From NCBI RefSeq assembly GCF_001050015.1, contig NZ_CVTB01000313.1, forward strand, positions 1 to 64,000: 64,000 bases of DNA, written 5' to 3'. A program made the position numbers and the translations under genes. Below are positions 15,082 to 23,534 of this stretch, one piece after another (position 1 is the stretch's first letter; the number at the start of each line of letters is the position of its first letter). The stretch comes from Mycolicibacterium malmesburyense. GTDB lineage: Bacteria > Actinomycetota > Actinomycetes > Mycobacteriales > Mycobacteriaceae. The notes under the pieces are model-generated. The model was given only the letters and a program-made list of their open reading frames with translations, made no database searches and was not told where the DNA came from.

Positions 15082-15557
15082 GCATCGAACCCCGCCCCAC
15101 CGCCGACCTGGTCGACGACATCGGCCCCGACGTCCGCAGCTGCGATTTGCAACTGCGCCAGTTCGGCGGACGCGCCGAGTTCGCCGGGCCGATCGTCACG
15201 GTGAAGTGCTTCCAGGACAACGCCTTGCTGAAGTCGGTGCTGTCCGAACCCGGCAACGGCGCCGTGCTCGTCATCGACGGCGACGGGTCCCTGCACTCGG
15301 CTCTGGTCGGCGACGTCATCGCGGGCCTGGGCGTCGAAAACGGCTGGGCCGGTGTGATCATCAACGGCGCCGTCCGCGACTCCGCGACGCTGCGCACCCT
15401 GGACATCGGCATCAAGGCCCTCGGCACCAATCCGCGCAAGAGCACGAAAACCGGTGCGGGCGAACGCGATGTCTCCGTTGAGTTCGGCGGCGTCGTGTTC
15501 GAGCCGGGCCACCTCGCCTACAGCGACGACGACGGCATCGTCGTGGTCGCCCCCTGA
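15078..15557 (+). CDS. rraA: RraA-like protein / 4-hydroxy-4-methyl-2-oxoglutarate aldolase fold (Rv3853)
   Basis: 159 aa from a GTG overlapping the tipA-like stop. It closely resembles M. tuberculosis Rv3853, once called MenG and now grouped with RraA. Family motifs include [53 protein letters not shown] and [27 protein letters not shown]. RraA binds RNase E and inhibits RNA decay in E. coli; other members are metal-dependent HMG/OAA aldolases. The Arg-Asp pair of the aldolase site (GAVRDSATL) is kept, so either activity is possible. It is convergent with ethA. Confidence 0.9.
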   Translation: MSIEPRPTADLVDDIGPDVRSCDLQLRQFGGRAEFAGPIVTVKCFQDNALLKSVLSEPGNGAVLVIDGDGSLHSALVGDVIAGLGVENGWAGVIINGAVRDSATLRTLDIGIKALGTNPRKSTKTGAGERDVSVEFGGVVFEPGHLAYSDDDGIVVVAP

Positions 15558-15564
15558 TGCCGAA

Positions 15565-17040
15565 CTAGGCCGAAGCCTGCACCGACGCACGGTGTTTGGT
15601 GAACTCCAGCGCCTCGTCGTCGACCTTGCCACGACGGATCAACCGCAGATCGAGCAGGTAGTTCTGCTTGAGCCGCCACGGCGTGACGTGTCCGGCCTTC
15701 GGCAGGTAGTCCAGCGCGCGCAGGACGTACCCCGGGGTGAAGTCCATCAGCGGACGCTCGTCGACGCTGTTGCCGGGATGCTTGGGCTCGAAGCGGTCGA
15801 ATCCCTTGGCGTCCATGTAGTTCAGCACCCGGCAGAAGAACTCCGAGACCAGGTCGGCTTTCAGCGTCCACGACGCGTTGGTGTAGCCGATCGTGAACGC
15901 CATGTTCGGCATGTGGGTCAGCATCATGCCCTTGTAGGCCATGGTCTCGTTCAGCTCGATCGGCTCGCCGTTGCGCATGATCGCCGCCCCGCCGAACAGC
16001 TGCAGGTTCAAACCCGTTGCGGTGATGATGATGTCGGCGCTCAGCTCCTCACCGGAGGCGAGCTTGATGCCGGTCTTGGTGAACCGCTCGATCGTGTCGG
16101 TGACGACGTCGGCCTTGCCCTTGCGGATGGTCTTGAACAGATCGCCGTTGGGCGCCAGACAGAGTCGCTCGTCCCAGGGGTTGTACCGGGGGCCGAAGTG
16201 CTTGTCCACGTCGTAGCCCTCGGGCAACCGACGCTGCGCCATCGTCATCAGCTGCTTGCGCATGAAATTCGGGAAGCGCCTGCTGATCTGGTACTGCGCG
16301 GACTGGAACAGGATGCTCTTCCACCGGTTGAGCACGTACGCCACCTTCTCCGGCAGCGCCTTCTTGGTCTGGACGGCGAACGGGTCGACGTCGGGCAGCG
16401 CGCCGATGTAGGTCGGCGAACGCTGCAGCATCGTGACGTGACCGGCGCCCGAGTCGGCCAGCGCGGGAATCAGCGTGACCGCGGTCGCGCCGCTGCCGAT
16501 CACGACAATCTTCTTGCCCCGGTAGTCGAGGTCCTCGGGCCAGTGTTGCGGGTGGATGATCGTGCCCTCGAAGTCGTCGCGGCCGACGAACTCCGGGGTG
16601 TAGCCCTCGTCGTAGTTGTAGTAGCCGCTCGCGGCGAACAGGAACGACGCGGTGATCTCGGTTTCCTCACCGTCCCGGTCGACGCGCACGGTCCAGTGGT
16701 TGTCCTCGTCCGACCAGTTCGCCGACAGCACGCGGTGCTGGTAGCGAATGTTCTTGTCGATGCCGTACTCGGCCACCGTCTCCTCGAGGTACGCCATGAT
16801 CGACGGCCCGTCCGCGATCGCCTTCTCCGACGTCCACGGCTTGAACCGGAAGCCCAGCGTGAACATGTCCGAGTCGGAGCGGATGCCCGGGTACTTGAAC
16901 AGGTCCCAGGTCCCGCCGAGGTTCGCCCTGCGCTCGAGGATCACGTAGCTCTTGGTCGGGCAGCGATCCTGCAGGTGCCATGCGGCGCTGATGCCGGAGA
17001 TGCCGGCTCCGACGATGACGACGTCGAGGTGTTCGGTCAT
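15565..17040 (-). CDS. ethA: EthA Baeyer-Villiger flavin monooxygenase
   Basis: 491 aa from the ATG at 17040 (MTEHLDVVIVGAGISG), the start used by M. tuberculosis EthA; an upstream TTG-type extension was not used. An N-terminal FAD site (GAGISGISAAWHL), the Baeyer-Villiger fingerprint FEGTIIHPQHWPEDL (about residue 165), an NADPH site (VVIGSGATAVTLIPAL) and the C-terminal ATG-type ITATGLNLQLFGG are all present. EthA oxidises ketones and activates ethionamide and related thioamides. It is divergent from ethR, with operator repeats between them. Confidence 0.95.
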   Translation of the reverse strand: MTEHLDVVIVGAGISGISAAWHLQDRCPTKSYVILERRANLGGTWDLFKYPGIRSDSDMFTLGFRFKPWTSEKAIADGPSIMAYLEETVAEYGIDKNIRYQHRVLSANWSDEDNHWTVRVDRDGEETEITASFLFAASGYYNYDEGYTPEFVGRDDFEGTIIHPQHWPEDLDYRGKKIVVIGSGATAVTLIPALADSGAGHVTMLQRSPTYIGALPDVDPFAVQTKKALPEKVAYVLNRWKSILFQSAQYQISRRFPNFMRKQLMTMAQRRLPEGYDVDKHFGPRYNPWDERLCLAPNGDLFKTIRKGKADVVTDTIERFTKTGIKLASGEELSADIIITATGLNLQLFGGAAIMRNGEPIELNETMAYKGMMLTHMPNMAFTIGYTNASWTLKADLVSEFFCRVLNYMDAKGFDRFEPKHPGNSVDERPLMDFTPGYVLRALDYLPKAGHVTPWRLKQNYLLDLRLIRRGKVDDEALEFTKHRASVQASA

Positions 17041-17054
17041 GGTACCGGAGCGTA

Positions 17055-17111
17055 TCAACGGTGTGTCGAGTCAGTCAACGGTGTGTCGAGAAAATCGACA
17101 TCGTGTAAAGT
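17055..17111. promoter_or_regulatory. ethA-ethR intergenic operator repeats and ethR promoter
   Basis: The 79-bp gap holds two identical 16-bp direct repeats, TCAACGGTGTGTCGAG, at 17055-17070 and 17075-17090 (20-bp period), followed by a reverse-oriented partial copy, TCGACATCGTG (17095-17105). EthR binds cooperatively as multiple dimers to a repeat-rich ethA-ethR operator in M. tuberculosis, and this arrangement fits that. A possible -10, TAAAGT (17106-17111), ends 8 nt before the GTG start of ethR, so ethR may be leaderless. Confidence 0.7.
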
Positions 17112-17119
17112 CAGCCGAT

Positions 17120-17767
17120 GTGACCACCGTGAGCCAGTCCCGCGGGCCGAAGGGGCGCCGGTCCGGCAGGCCGTCGGGCGACGACCGTGAGCAGGCGATC
17201 TTCTCGACGCTCGAGGCATTGCTCGAGGAACGCCCGCTGGCCGACATCTCGGTGGACGACCTGGCCAAAGGCGCCGGCATCTCGCGTCCGACCTTCTACT
17301 TCTACTTTCAGTCGAAGGACGCGGTGCTCCGTGCGCTCGTCGACCAGGTGATCGACGAGGCCGACCGCAACGCCGACGCCGCGATGGGCGGCATGGACAC
17401 CGCGGTCGATCCCGCCGGGGTCTGGCGGGCCATCAACGCCCTGTTCCGGACCTTCGGCGCGCACCGCGCCGTGACGCTCGCCGGTGCGGCGGCCCGGCCC
17501 ACCAACCCCGACGTGCGCACGCGGTGGTCCAGCTTCATGCAGAAGTGGATCGACCACACGACCGCGTCGATCGAAACCGAACGCGCACGCGGCGAGGCGC
17601 CCGAGACCATTCCGGCGCGTGACCTCGCGACGTCGTTGAACCTGATGAACGAGCGCACGATGCTCGCGGCCTTCGCGGCCGAGCAGCCCGCGGTCGACCC
17701 GGAGCAGCTCGTCGACACGCTCGCCCACATCTGGGTCACGAGCATCTACGGCAAGACTCGCCACTAG
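17120..17767 (+). CDS. ethR: EthR TetR-family repressor of ethA
   Basis: 215 aa from the GTG at 17120 (VTTVSQSRGPKGRRSGRPSG), within one residue of the M. tuberculosis EthR length. The helix-turn-helix is PLADISVDDLAKGAGISRPTFYFYFQSKDAVLRALVDQV (about 40-78). The C-terminal half lines the ligand pocket, with WSSFMQKWIDHTTASIE, RDLATSLNLMNERTMLAAFAAEQP and a closing HIWVTSIYGK. Ligand binding releases it from the ethA operator. It is divergent from ethA; the reading frame is open further upstream inside ethA, which is a shadow. Confidence 0.94.
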   Translation: MTTVSQSRGPKGRRSGRPSGDDREQAIFSTLEALLEERPLADISVDDLAKGAGISRPTFYFYFQSKDAVLRALVDQVIDEADRNADAAMGGMDTAVDPAGVWRAINALFRTFGAHRAVTLAGAAARPTNPDVRTRWSSFMQKWIDHTTASIETERARGEAPETIPARDLATSLNLMNERTMLAAFAAEQPAVDPEQLVDTLAHIWVTSIYGKTRH

Positions 17768-17780
17768 TCGGCCCTCGATG

Positions 17781-17794
17781 CGAACATATGTTCG
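17781..17794 (+). promoter_or_regulatory. LexA (SOS) box containing the dinB start codon
   Basis: CGAAC-ATAT-GTTCG (17781-17794) matches 10 of 12 defined bases of the mycobacterial LexA box TCGAAC-N4-GTTCGA. The ATG of the dinB gene (17788-17790) is inside the box, using the last two spacer bases and the G of the right half-site. If this start is right, the mRNA must be leaderless or nearly so, and LexA would sit on the transcription start. Confidence 0.75.
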
Positions 17795-19008
17795 TGTCCA
17801 TCGGTCCCGGGGCGGATTCGGCGAGCATCCTGCACGCCGACCTCGACTCGTTCTACGCCTCGGTCGAACAGCGCGACGACCCGTCGCTGCGGGGCAAGCC
17901 GGTGCTCGTCGGCGCCGGGGTCGTACTCGCCGCCAGCTACGAGGCCAAGGCATACGGCGTGCGCACCGCGATGGGTGGGCGGGAAGCGCGCCGCCTCTGC
18001 CCGCACGCGATCGTCGTGCCTCCCCGCATGTCGGCGTATTCACAGGCCAGCCGCGCCGTCTTCGAGGTCTTCCACGACACCACCCCGGTGGTCGAACCGC
18101 TGTCGGTCGACGAAGCCTTCCTCGACGTATCGGGTCTGTGGCGGGTGTCGGGCACCCCGGTCGAGATCGCCGCCCGGCTGCGCACGCGGGTCCGCGACGA
18201 GATCGGCCTGCCGATCACCGTCGGCATCGCGCGCACGAAGTTTCTCGCCAAGGTCGCCAGCCAGGAGGCCAAGCCCGACGGGCTGCTGCTCGTGCCGCCG
18301 GATCGCGAACTGGCCTTCTTGCATCCCCTGCCCGTGCGCCGGCTTTGGGGCGTCGGCGCCAAGACCGCCGAGAAGTTGCACTCCTACGGCATCGAGACCG
18401 TGGCCGACGTGGCCGAGCTGAGCGAGTCCACGCTGGGCTCCCTCGTCGGCGGCGCGATGGGCGGCCGGCTGTTCGCGTTGTCGCACAACATCGATCGGCG
18501 TCGGGTGGTCACCGGCGTGCGTCGACGCTCGGTCGGTGCGCAGCGCGCTCTGGGGCGTCGCGGCAACACGATGTCCGCTGACGAGGTCGACGCCGTCGTG
18601 CTCAATCTGATCGACCGCATCACCCGGCGGATGCGCAAGGCGGGCCGCACCGGGCGCACCGTGGTCCTGCGGCTGCGGTTCGACGACTTCGGCCGGGCCA
18701 CCCGCTCGCACACGATGCCGCGGGCGACCGCATCGACCGAGGTGGTCCTGCACGCCGCGCGAGGGCTCGTCGCCGCCGCGGCGCCACTGATCGCCGAGCG
18801 CGGTCTCACCCTGATCGGGTTCGCGGTGTCCAACATCGACCGCGACGGCGCGCAGCAGCTCGAATTGCCCTTCGAGGAAAGCCAGGACACCACCGCGGTC
18901 GACGACGCGATCGACCAGGTGCGTCAGCGCTACGGCAATGCGGCGGTGACGCGCGGCGCCCAGCTCGGTCGCGACCCCGGCCTCGAGATGCCTCAGCTAC
19001 CGGACTGA
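17788..19008 (+). CDS. dinB3: DNA polymerase IV (Y-family, DinB3-like)
   Basis: 406 aa. A Y-family translesion polymerase with the palm carboxylates in ILHADLDSFYASVEQRDDP and LSVDEAFLDVSGLWRV. The finger region PVLVGAGVVLAASYEAKAYGVRTAMGG carries the steric-gate-region Tyr, and a little-finger domain follows. The clamp-binding peptide QLELPF is at about residue 360. It belongs to the third dinB group, found after ethR in M. smegmatis, rather than the M. tuberculosis dinX or dinP type; this subtype call rests on gene order and the MFVSIG start. It probably bypasses lesions during SOS. Confidence 0.9.
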   Translation: MFVSIGPGADSASILHADLDSFYASVEQRDDPSLRGKPVLVGAGVVLAASYEAKAYGVRTAMGGREARRLCPHAIVVPPRMSAYSQASRAVFEVFHDTTPVVEPLSVDEAFLDVSGLWRVSGTPVEIAARLRTRVRDEIGLPITVGIARTKFLAKVASQEAKPDGLLLVPPDRELAFLHPLPVRRLWGVGAKTAEKLHSYGIETVADVAELSESTLGSLVGGAMGGRLFALSHNIDRRRVVTGVRRRSVGAQRALGRRGNTMSADEVDAVVLNLIDRITRRMRKAGRTGRTVVLRLRFDDFGRATRSHTMPRATASTEVVLHAARGLVAAAAPLIAERGLTLIGFAVSNIDRDGAQQLELPFEESQDTTAVDDAIDQVRQRYGNAAVTRGAQLGRDPGLEMPQLPD

Positions 19009-19520
19009 CCGGGCCGGCCCTTGCGCGGCTGGGCCTTCGCCTTCTTGGCCGGCGCTTTATTCGCGGGCACCCTCTTGGCGGGCACCCTCTTGGCGGGCAC
19101 CTTCTTCGCGGTCGCCTTCTTGACCGCGCGCGCGGGATCCGGCGGTGGGTTGGCGGCCCCCGTCTTCGCCGACTTCATCGGCGGCACAGTCTTTTTCGCC
19201 GCACCCTTCTTGGCGGGCGCCTTCTTGGCCGCCGCCTTCTTGACCGGAGCCTTGGCCGCCGCCGTGCTGGCGGGCATCTTGGGGACCGACCTTTTGGCCG
19301 GCTTCTTCGCCGGCGCCTTGGCGGGCAGCTTCTTCGCGGTCGCCTTCTTGGCCGGGGCCTTCTTGGCGGGCGTCTTCTCCGCCGGCGCCGCAGCACCCCG
19401 GTCCTCGGGTTCCCCACTCACACGACGCACGATGCGCCCGGCCGTCTCACCCGCTGCGCTCGCCAGTTCCGCCGCGCGGGCGCCGAGCGCCGCGGCCGTC
19501 TCACCGATTTTTCGTCTCAC
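18993..19520 (-). CDS. Second lysine/alanine/proline-rich histone-like protein
   Basis: 175 aa from a GTG start. An N-terminal helical segment (IGETAAALGARAAELASAAGETAGRIVRRVSG, about 5-36) precedes about 130 residues of PAKKA/KKAPAK-type repeats ending AKAQPRKGRPGQSGS. It has no membrane segment, unlike the Hns-like protein 4.7 kb away. Composition and repeats resemble the C-terminal tail of mycobacterial HupB and eukaryotic H1, but the HU DNA-binding domain is missing. Its 3' end overlaps the dinB 3' end by 16 nt. The role is probably DNA compaction or binding of a polyanion; no orthologue could be named. Confidence 0.72.
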   Translation of the reverse strand: MRRKIGETAAALGARAAELASAAGETAGRIVRRVSGEPEDRGAAAPAEKTPAKKAPAKKATAKKLPAKAPAKKPAKRSVPKMPASTAAAKAPVKKAAAKKAPAKKGAAKKTVPPMKSAKTGAANPPPDPARAVKKATAKKVPAKRVPAKRVPANKAPAKKAKAQPRKGRPGQSGS

Positions 19521-19564
19521 AGACTCCCTGTACCCGGTTCGGGTCGGTTAACCGCGGACGAATT

Positions 19565-20569
19565 TCATGATCCCGCCCACGCCACCAGTCGATCGGCGGG
19601 CCAGGTGTTGACGATGCGGTCCACCGGCACCTCGGCATCGAGCGCCCGTTGCGCCCCGTATCCGAGGAACTCCAGCTGTCCCGGCGCGTGCGAATCGGTG
19701 TCGATCGAGAACAGGCAACCGATGTCGAGCGCGAGCTTGAGCAGCCGGGTCGGCGGATCGCGGCGCTCCGGCCGCGAATTGATCTCGACGGCCGTGCCGT
19801 GGTCGCGACAGGCGGTGAACACCTTCTCGGCGTCGAACTTCGATTCCGGCCGCATTCCGCGCCCGCCGGTGACCAGCCGGCCGGTGCAGTGGCCCAACAC
19901 GTCGGTGTGCGTATTGGCGACGGCCTTGAGCATGCGGCGCGTCATCGCCGGGGCATCCATCGACAACTTCGAATGCACGCTGGCAACGACGATGTCGAGC
20001 CGTTCGAGCAGGTCCTCCTCCTGATCGAGCGAGCCGTCCTCGAGGATGTCGACCTCGATGCCGGTGAGGACCCGCAGCGGGGCCACCGTCTCGCGCAGCT
20101 CGTCGATGACGTCGAGCTGCCGACGCAACCGGTCGGCCGAGAGGCCGTTGGCGATGCGCAAGCGTGGCGAATGATCGGTCAACGCACAGTATTCATGTCC
20201 GAGATCCCTTGCCGCCGACATCATTTCCTCGATCGGGGCGGAACCGTCCGACCAGTTCGAGTGCACGTGCAGATCACCCTTCAGCGCCGAACGGATGTCG
20301 CCTCCCCCGAGATCCTCTGCGTTGGAACGCAGTTCGACGAGCACATCGGGCTCGCGCCCCGCCCATGCCTGTGCGATGACCTTCGCGGTCTTGGGCCCGA
20401 CGCCGGGCAGCGACTGCCAACTGTTAGCGGTGCCGTGACGGTCGCGTTCGGCGTCGGAGAGCGCTTCGACGACGTCGGCGGCGTTGCGGTAGGCCATCAC
20501 CCGTCGCGGGTCCTCGCGCGCACGGTCCTTGTAGTAGGCGATCTGCCGCAAGGCGATGACGGGGTCCAT
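19565..20569 (-). CDS. PHP-domain phosphoesterase with helix-hairpin-helix (Rv3856c-like)
   Basis: 334 aa from the ATG at 20569 (an adjacent GTG at 20572 is possible). The N-terminal third is the helix-hairpin-helix part of PolX proteins (ALRQIAYYKD, LPGVGPKTAKVIAQAW). The PHP metallo-phosphoesterase domain follows: GDLHVHSNWSDGSAPIEEM, YCALTDHSPRL, GIEVDILEDGSLD, VVASVHSKL, DVLGHCTGR, AVEINSRPERRDPP and IDTDSHAPGQLEFL. It looks like a PolX lacking the polymerase domain, so it is probably a nuclease or phosphatase in DNA repair. Position matches M. tuberculosis Rv3856c. Confidence 0.88.
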   Translation of the reverse strand: MDPVIALRQIAYYKDRAREDPRRVMAYRNAADVVEALSDAERDRHGTANSWQSLPGVGPKTAKVIAQAWAGREPDVLVELRSNAEDLGGGDIRSALKGDLHVHSNWSDGSAPIEEMMSAARDLGHEYCALTDHSPRLRIANGLSADRLRRQLDVIDELRETVAPLRVLTGIEVDILEDGSLDQEEDLLERLDIVVASVHSKLSMDAPAMTRRMLKAVANTHTDVLGHCTGRLVTGGRGMRPESKFDAEKVFTACRDHGTAVEINSRPERRDPPTRLLKLALDIGCLFSIDTDSHAPGQLEFLGYGAQRALDAEVPVDRIVNTWPADRLVAWAGS

Positions 20570-20611
20570 CACTCCAGTGTGCCCGTTTTGCTCGTCGCGG
20601 CTCGGGCCGGA

Positions 20612-20639
20612 TATAGTGGATTGCGAATTTATTCAATCC
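20612..20639 (+). promoter_or_regulatory. ArsR-gene promoter and operator
   Basis: A -10 TATAGT (20612-20617) is followed directly by an inverted repeat, GGATTG (20618-20623) and CAATCC (20634-20639), around an AT-rich 10-bp centre. The position is over the transcription start, as expected for ArsR autorepression. Confidence 0.6.
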
Positions 20640-20656
20640 ATCAATCAGTGAGACGC

Positions 20657-21034
20657 ATGCCACATCGCTTCCCCGGCGGCCCCGAGCTGCCGCTCTACGA
20701 GATCAAGGCCAACCTGTTCAAGGCGCTGGCCCACCCCGCGCGCATACGGGTCCTCGAGATCTTGTCCGCGAGCGGTGGGCCGACGCCGGTCAGCGAGATC
20801 CTCGCCGAGACCGACCTCGAGCCGACCCTGCTGTCGCAGCATCTGGCCGTGCTCAAGCGTCACCGCGTGGTGTCGGCACAGCGCGTCGGCAATGCGGTGA
20901 TTTACGAACTCGCCCACCCCAAGATCTCCGAGCTCCTGATCATCGCGAGAACCTTCCTCGCCGATGTTCTCGGCTCTCAGCGGGACCAGTGGGAGGCGCT
21001 CAAGGCGCTCCCCCCGCTGCGGGGTGACGAGTGA
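20657..21034 (+). CDS. ArsR/SmtB-family repressor
   Basis: 125 aa from the ATG at 20657. A winged-helix ArsR fold: LFKALAHPARIRVLEILSASGGPTPVSEILAETDLEPTLLSQHLAVLKRHRVVSAQRVGNAVIYEL. It has no Cys, so the classical metal-binding CVC motif is absent, and the inducer is not an obvious soft metal. The open frame continues 1 kb upstream antisense to the PHP gene and was not used. It overlaps the SulP gene by 4 nt (GTGA), indicating one operon in which the repressor senses the transported anion or a related signal. Confidence 0.9.
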   Translation: MPHRFPGGPELPLYEIKANLFKALAHPARIRVLEILSASGGPTPVSEILAETDLEPTLLSQHLAVLKRHRVVSAQRVGNAVIYELAHPKISELLIIARTFLADVLGSQRDQWEALKALPPLRGDE

Positions 21035-22677
21035 TCACTGCCGCTGCGAGCAACCTCGCTCGCCTACTTCCGAACCGTCGTGACTACGCCGAAGTGCCCC
21101 GATCGTGGCGGCGCGACATCCTGGCCGGAATCACGGTCGGCGTGGTCGCCCTGCCCCTGGCGCTGGCCTTCGGGATCAGTTCGGGCGTCGGCGCGGCCGC
21201 CGGACTGGTCACCGCCGTCGTCGCCGGTCTGGTGGCCGCCGTCTTCGGCGGATCCCACGTACAGGTATCCGGCCCCACCGGCGCGATGGCCGTAGTGCTC
21301 GCTCCGATCGTGGCCCAGTACGGCCTGGGCAGCATCGCGCTCGTGACGGTGTTGGCCGGCCTGCTCGTGCTCGCCGCCGGTGTCACCGGCCTGGGCCGTG
21401 CCGTCACATTCATCCCCTGGCCGGTCATCGAGGGGTTCACCCTCGGTATCGCGGCCATCATCTTCCTCCAGCAGGTACCCGCGGCCTTGGGCCAAGACAG
21501 CCCCGCGGGCGGGCGGACCCTGTCGATCGCGTGGAACGTTGTCAGACAAACGGATTGGGCGTCGGCCGCGAAGACGCTGGCCGTGGTGGCGGTGGTCGCG
21601 GTACTGATGGTGACGCTGCCCCGGCTGCACCGAGGCATCCCCGAATCGTTGACCGCCGTGATCATCGTGACGATAGCCGTTGTGGCTCTGAACATTTCGG
21701 TCGTCAGCATCGGTGAGCTTCCGTCCCACCTGCCCACGCCCGTGCTGCCCCACGTCGACGTCGGTGCGATGCGAACCCTCGTCGGTGCCGCGCTGGCGAT
21801 CGCGGCGTTGGCGGCGATCGAGTCCTTGCTGTCGGCGCGGGTCGCCGCGACCATGGCGCCGACGGGCCCGTACGACCCCGACCGCGAACTCGTGGGCCAG
21901 GGCCTGGCATCGGTGGCGTCGGGCGCGTTCGGTGGGATGCCCGCGACCGGGGCCATCGCCAGGACCGCCGTGAACGTCAGGTCCGGCGCGCGTACCCGGG
22001 TGGCGGCCATCGTGCATTCGATGGTCCTGCTCGGGGTCGTCTATCTGGCCACCGGACCCGTTTCCGCAATACCGTTGTCCGCGTTGGCCGGTGTGCTGAT
22101 GGTGACGTCGTTCCGCATGGTCTCCGTGTCCAACATTCGCAAGATCCTGCGCTCCACTCGCTCCGACGCGGTGACGTTCGCGCTCACGGCCGCGATCACG
22201 GTGTGCTTCGACCTCATCGAGGCCGTGCAGATCGGAGTCGTCGTCGCGGCGTTCTTCGCGTTGCGCGGGGTGGCCCGGCGAAGCAGTGTCACTCGGGAGG
22301 ACCTTCCGGGTCCCCGGCAACCCGGCGACGAGGAGATCGCGCTTCTTCGACTGGACGGGGCGATGTTCTTCGGTGTGGCCGAACGCATTTCGAACGAGAT
22401 CACCGATGCCGACCATCCGCGTACCTCGGTGGTGATCATTCGGCTGAGCCAGCTGGGCATGCTCGACGCCACCGGCGCCAACACATTGGCGCAGATCGCG
22501 ACGGAGCTGGAGGCTCGCGGCATCACGGTGATCATCAAGGGTGTGCGGCCGGAGCACATGAGCCTGCTCACGAACGTCGGCGTATTCGACTCACTGCGTC
22601 ACGAGAACCACTTGATGGATTCACTCGACGAGGCGATCGCACACGCCCGAACCCACGTCAGCCGTCGGGTGTCCTGA
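21031..22677 (+). CDS. SulP-family anion transporter with STAS domain
   Basis: 548 aa. About 12-14 membrane helices carry SulP motifs: WRRDILAGITVGVVALPLALAFGISSG, GGSHVQVSGPTGAMAVVL, ESLLSARVAATM, ELVGQGLASVASGAFGGMPATGAIARTAVNVRSGARTR. The cytoplasmic STAS domain (about 430-540) shows LDGAMFFGVAERI and LSQLGMLDATGANTLAQIATEL. Members carry sulfate, bicarbonate or other anions; the GGMPATGAIARTAVN signature is common in both sulfate and bicarbonate carriers, so the substrate is open. Co-transcribed with an ArsR repressor. Confidence 0.92.
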   Translation: MITAAASNLARLLPNRRDYAEVPRSWRRDILAGITVGVVALPLALAFGISSGVGAAAGLVTAVVAGLVAAVFGGSHVQVSGPTGAMAVVLAPIVAQYGLGSIALVTVLAGLLVLAAGVTGLGRAVTFIPWPVIEGFTLGIAAIIFLQQVPAALGQDSPAGGRTLSIAWNVVRQTDWASAAKTLAVVAVVAVLMVTLPRLHRGIPESLTAVIIVTIAVVALNISVVSIGELPSHLPTPVLPHVDVGAMRTLVGAALAIAALAAIESLLSARVAATMAPTGPYDPDRELVGQGLASVASGAFGGMPATGAIARTAVNVRSGARTRVAAIVHSMVLLGVVYLATGPVSAIPLSALAGVLMVTSFRMVSVSNIRKILRSTRSDAVTFALTAAITVCFDLIEAVQIGVVVAAFFALRGVARRSSVTREDLPGPRQPGDEEIALLRLDGAMFFGVAERISNEITDADHPRTSVVIIRLSQLGMLDATGANTLAQIATELEARGITVIIKGVRPEHMSLLTNVGVFDSLRHENHLMDSLDEAIAHARTHVSRRVS

Positions 22678-23353
22678 CCGACCCCGGATCGAGCGCGCCT
22701 TGGACCAGCGCCGCGACCTCACCGTGCGTGCCGCCGCCGGCGAGGAACAGCATCTCGTCACCGGCTTCCAGCACATCGTCGGGCTTCGGCAGCACGATGC
22801 CGCTGTCGCGGATGATGATCGCCAGCGCGGTGTTCTCCAGCAGCGGCAGGTCGCGCATCCGCCGGCCGACCAGCGGATCGCCCTCGGGCAGCGTCAGTTT
22901 GGCCAAGCTCACCTGGCCGTGCCGCAACTGCATCAACCGCACCACGTGGCCGATGTCGATCGCGCCCTCGATCGCCGCGACCAGCGCGCTCGGCGCGGAG
23001 ACCGCCACGTCGACGCCCCACGCCTCGGTGAACAACCACTCGTTGCGCAAGTCGTTGACCCGGGCCACCACGCGACCGACGCCGAACTCCGTTTTCGCCA
23101 ACAGGGCGGCCGCCAGGTTCACCTTGTCGTCCCCGGTGGCCAGGATCACCACGTCGCACATCTGCAGACCGGACTCCTCCAGCGAGGTCAACTCGCAGAC
23201 ATCGGCGAGCAGCCATTCGGCGCCGGCGACCGACTGCGGCTCGTAGTGCCGCACGTTGTGTTCGATCAACAGCACCTTGTGGCCGTAGTCGATCAGCTCC
23301 TGCGCGACCGACCGGCCGACGGCCCCGGCGCCGGCGATGCCGACGCGCATCAT
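22658..23353 (-). CDS. TrkA-family potassium-transport regulatory subunit (CeoC-like)
   Basis: 231 aa from tandem ATGs at 23353 and 23350, with GAGGAAC upstream. The N-terminal RCK_N Rossmann domain binds NAD(H) (MRVGIAGAGAVGRSVAQELIDYGHKVLLIE) and the C-terminal RCK_C domain shows SLAKLTLPEGDPLVGRRMRDL and LPKPDDVLEAGDEMLFLAG. The segment RVVARVNDLRNEWLFTEAWGVDVAVSAPSALV is nearly identical to M. tuberculosis CeoC. The partner CeoB is not in the window. It is divergent from the antiporter gene and overlaps the SulP 3' end by 20 nt. Confidence 0.88.
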   Translation of the reverse strand: MMRVGIAGAGAVGRSVAQELIDYGHKVLLIEHNVRHYEPQSVAGAEWLLADVCELTSLEESGLQMCDVVILATGDDKVNLAAALLAKTEFGVGRVVARVNDLRNEWLFTEAWGVDVAVSAPSALVAAIEGAIDIGHVVRLMQLRHGQVSLAKLTLPEGDPLVGRRMRDLPLLENTALAIIIRDSGIVLPKPDDVLEAGDEMLFLAGGGTHGEVAALVQGALDPGSVRTPDG

Positions 23354-23534
23354 CAGCCGTTCCTCGACGCGATGCGGGGCATCGGAGCGCCGCCAGCCAA
23401 GCCGTATCACGCACCCATACTGACCCATCGTCGCCGCTTACCGCGCGGCTACAGGGCGAGACCGACGGGTCACCACCCGTGGTAGGTGTTTTACTGCACC
23501 TCACACCACCCACCCGCTCCCGAACGGCGATCGA
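23354..23534. promoter_or_regulatory. Divergent control region of the trkA-like and antiporter genes
   Basis: This 181-bp region contains one clear hairpin, ACGGGT (23465-23470), CACC, ACCCGT (23475-23480), followed by a second imperfect arm GGTAGGTG. I looked for a c-di-AMP (ydaO) riboswitch, often found with K+ genes, and did not see its conserved segments. Confidence 0.3.

Noticed and set aside
23354..23534. c-di-AMP (ydaO) riboswitch at the K+ locus
   Set aside because: Only a short hairpin is present; the conserved ydaO segments were not found.
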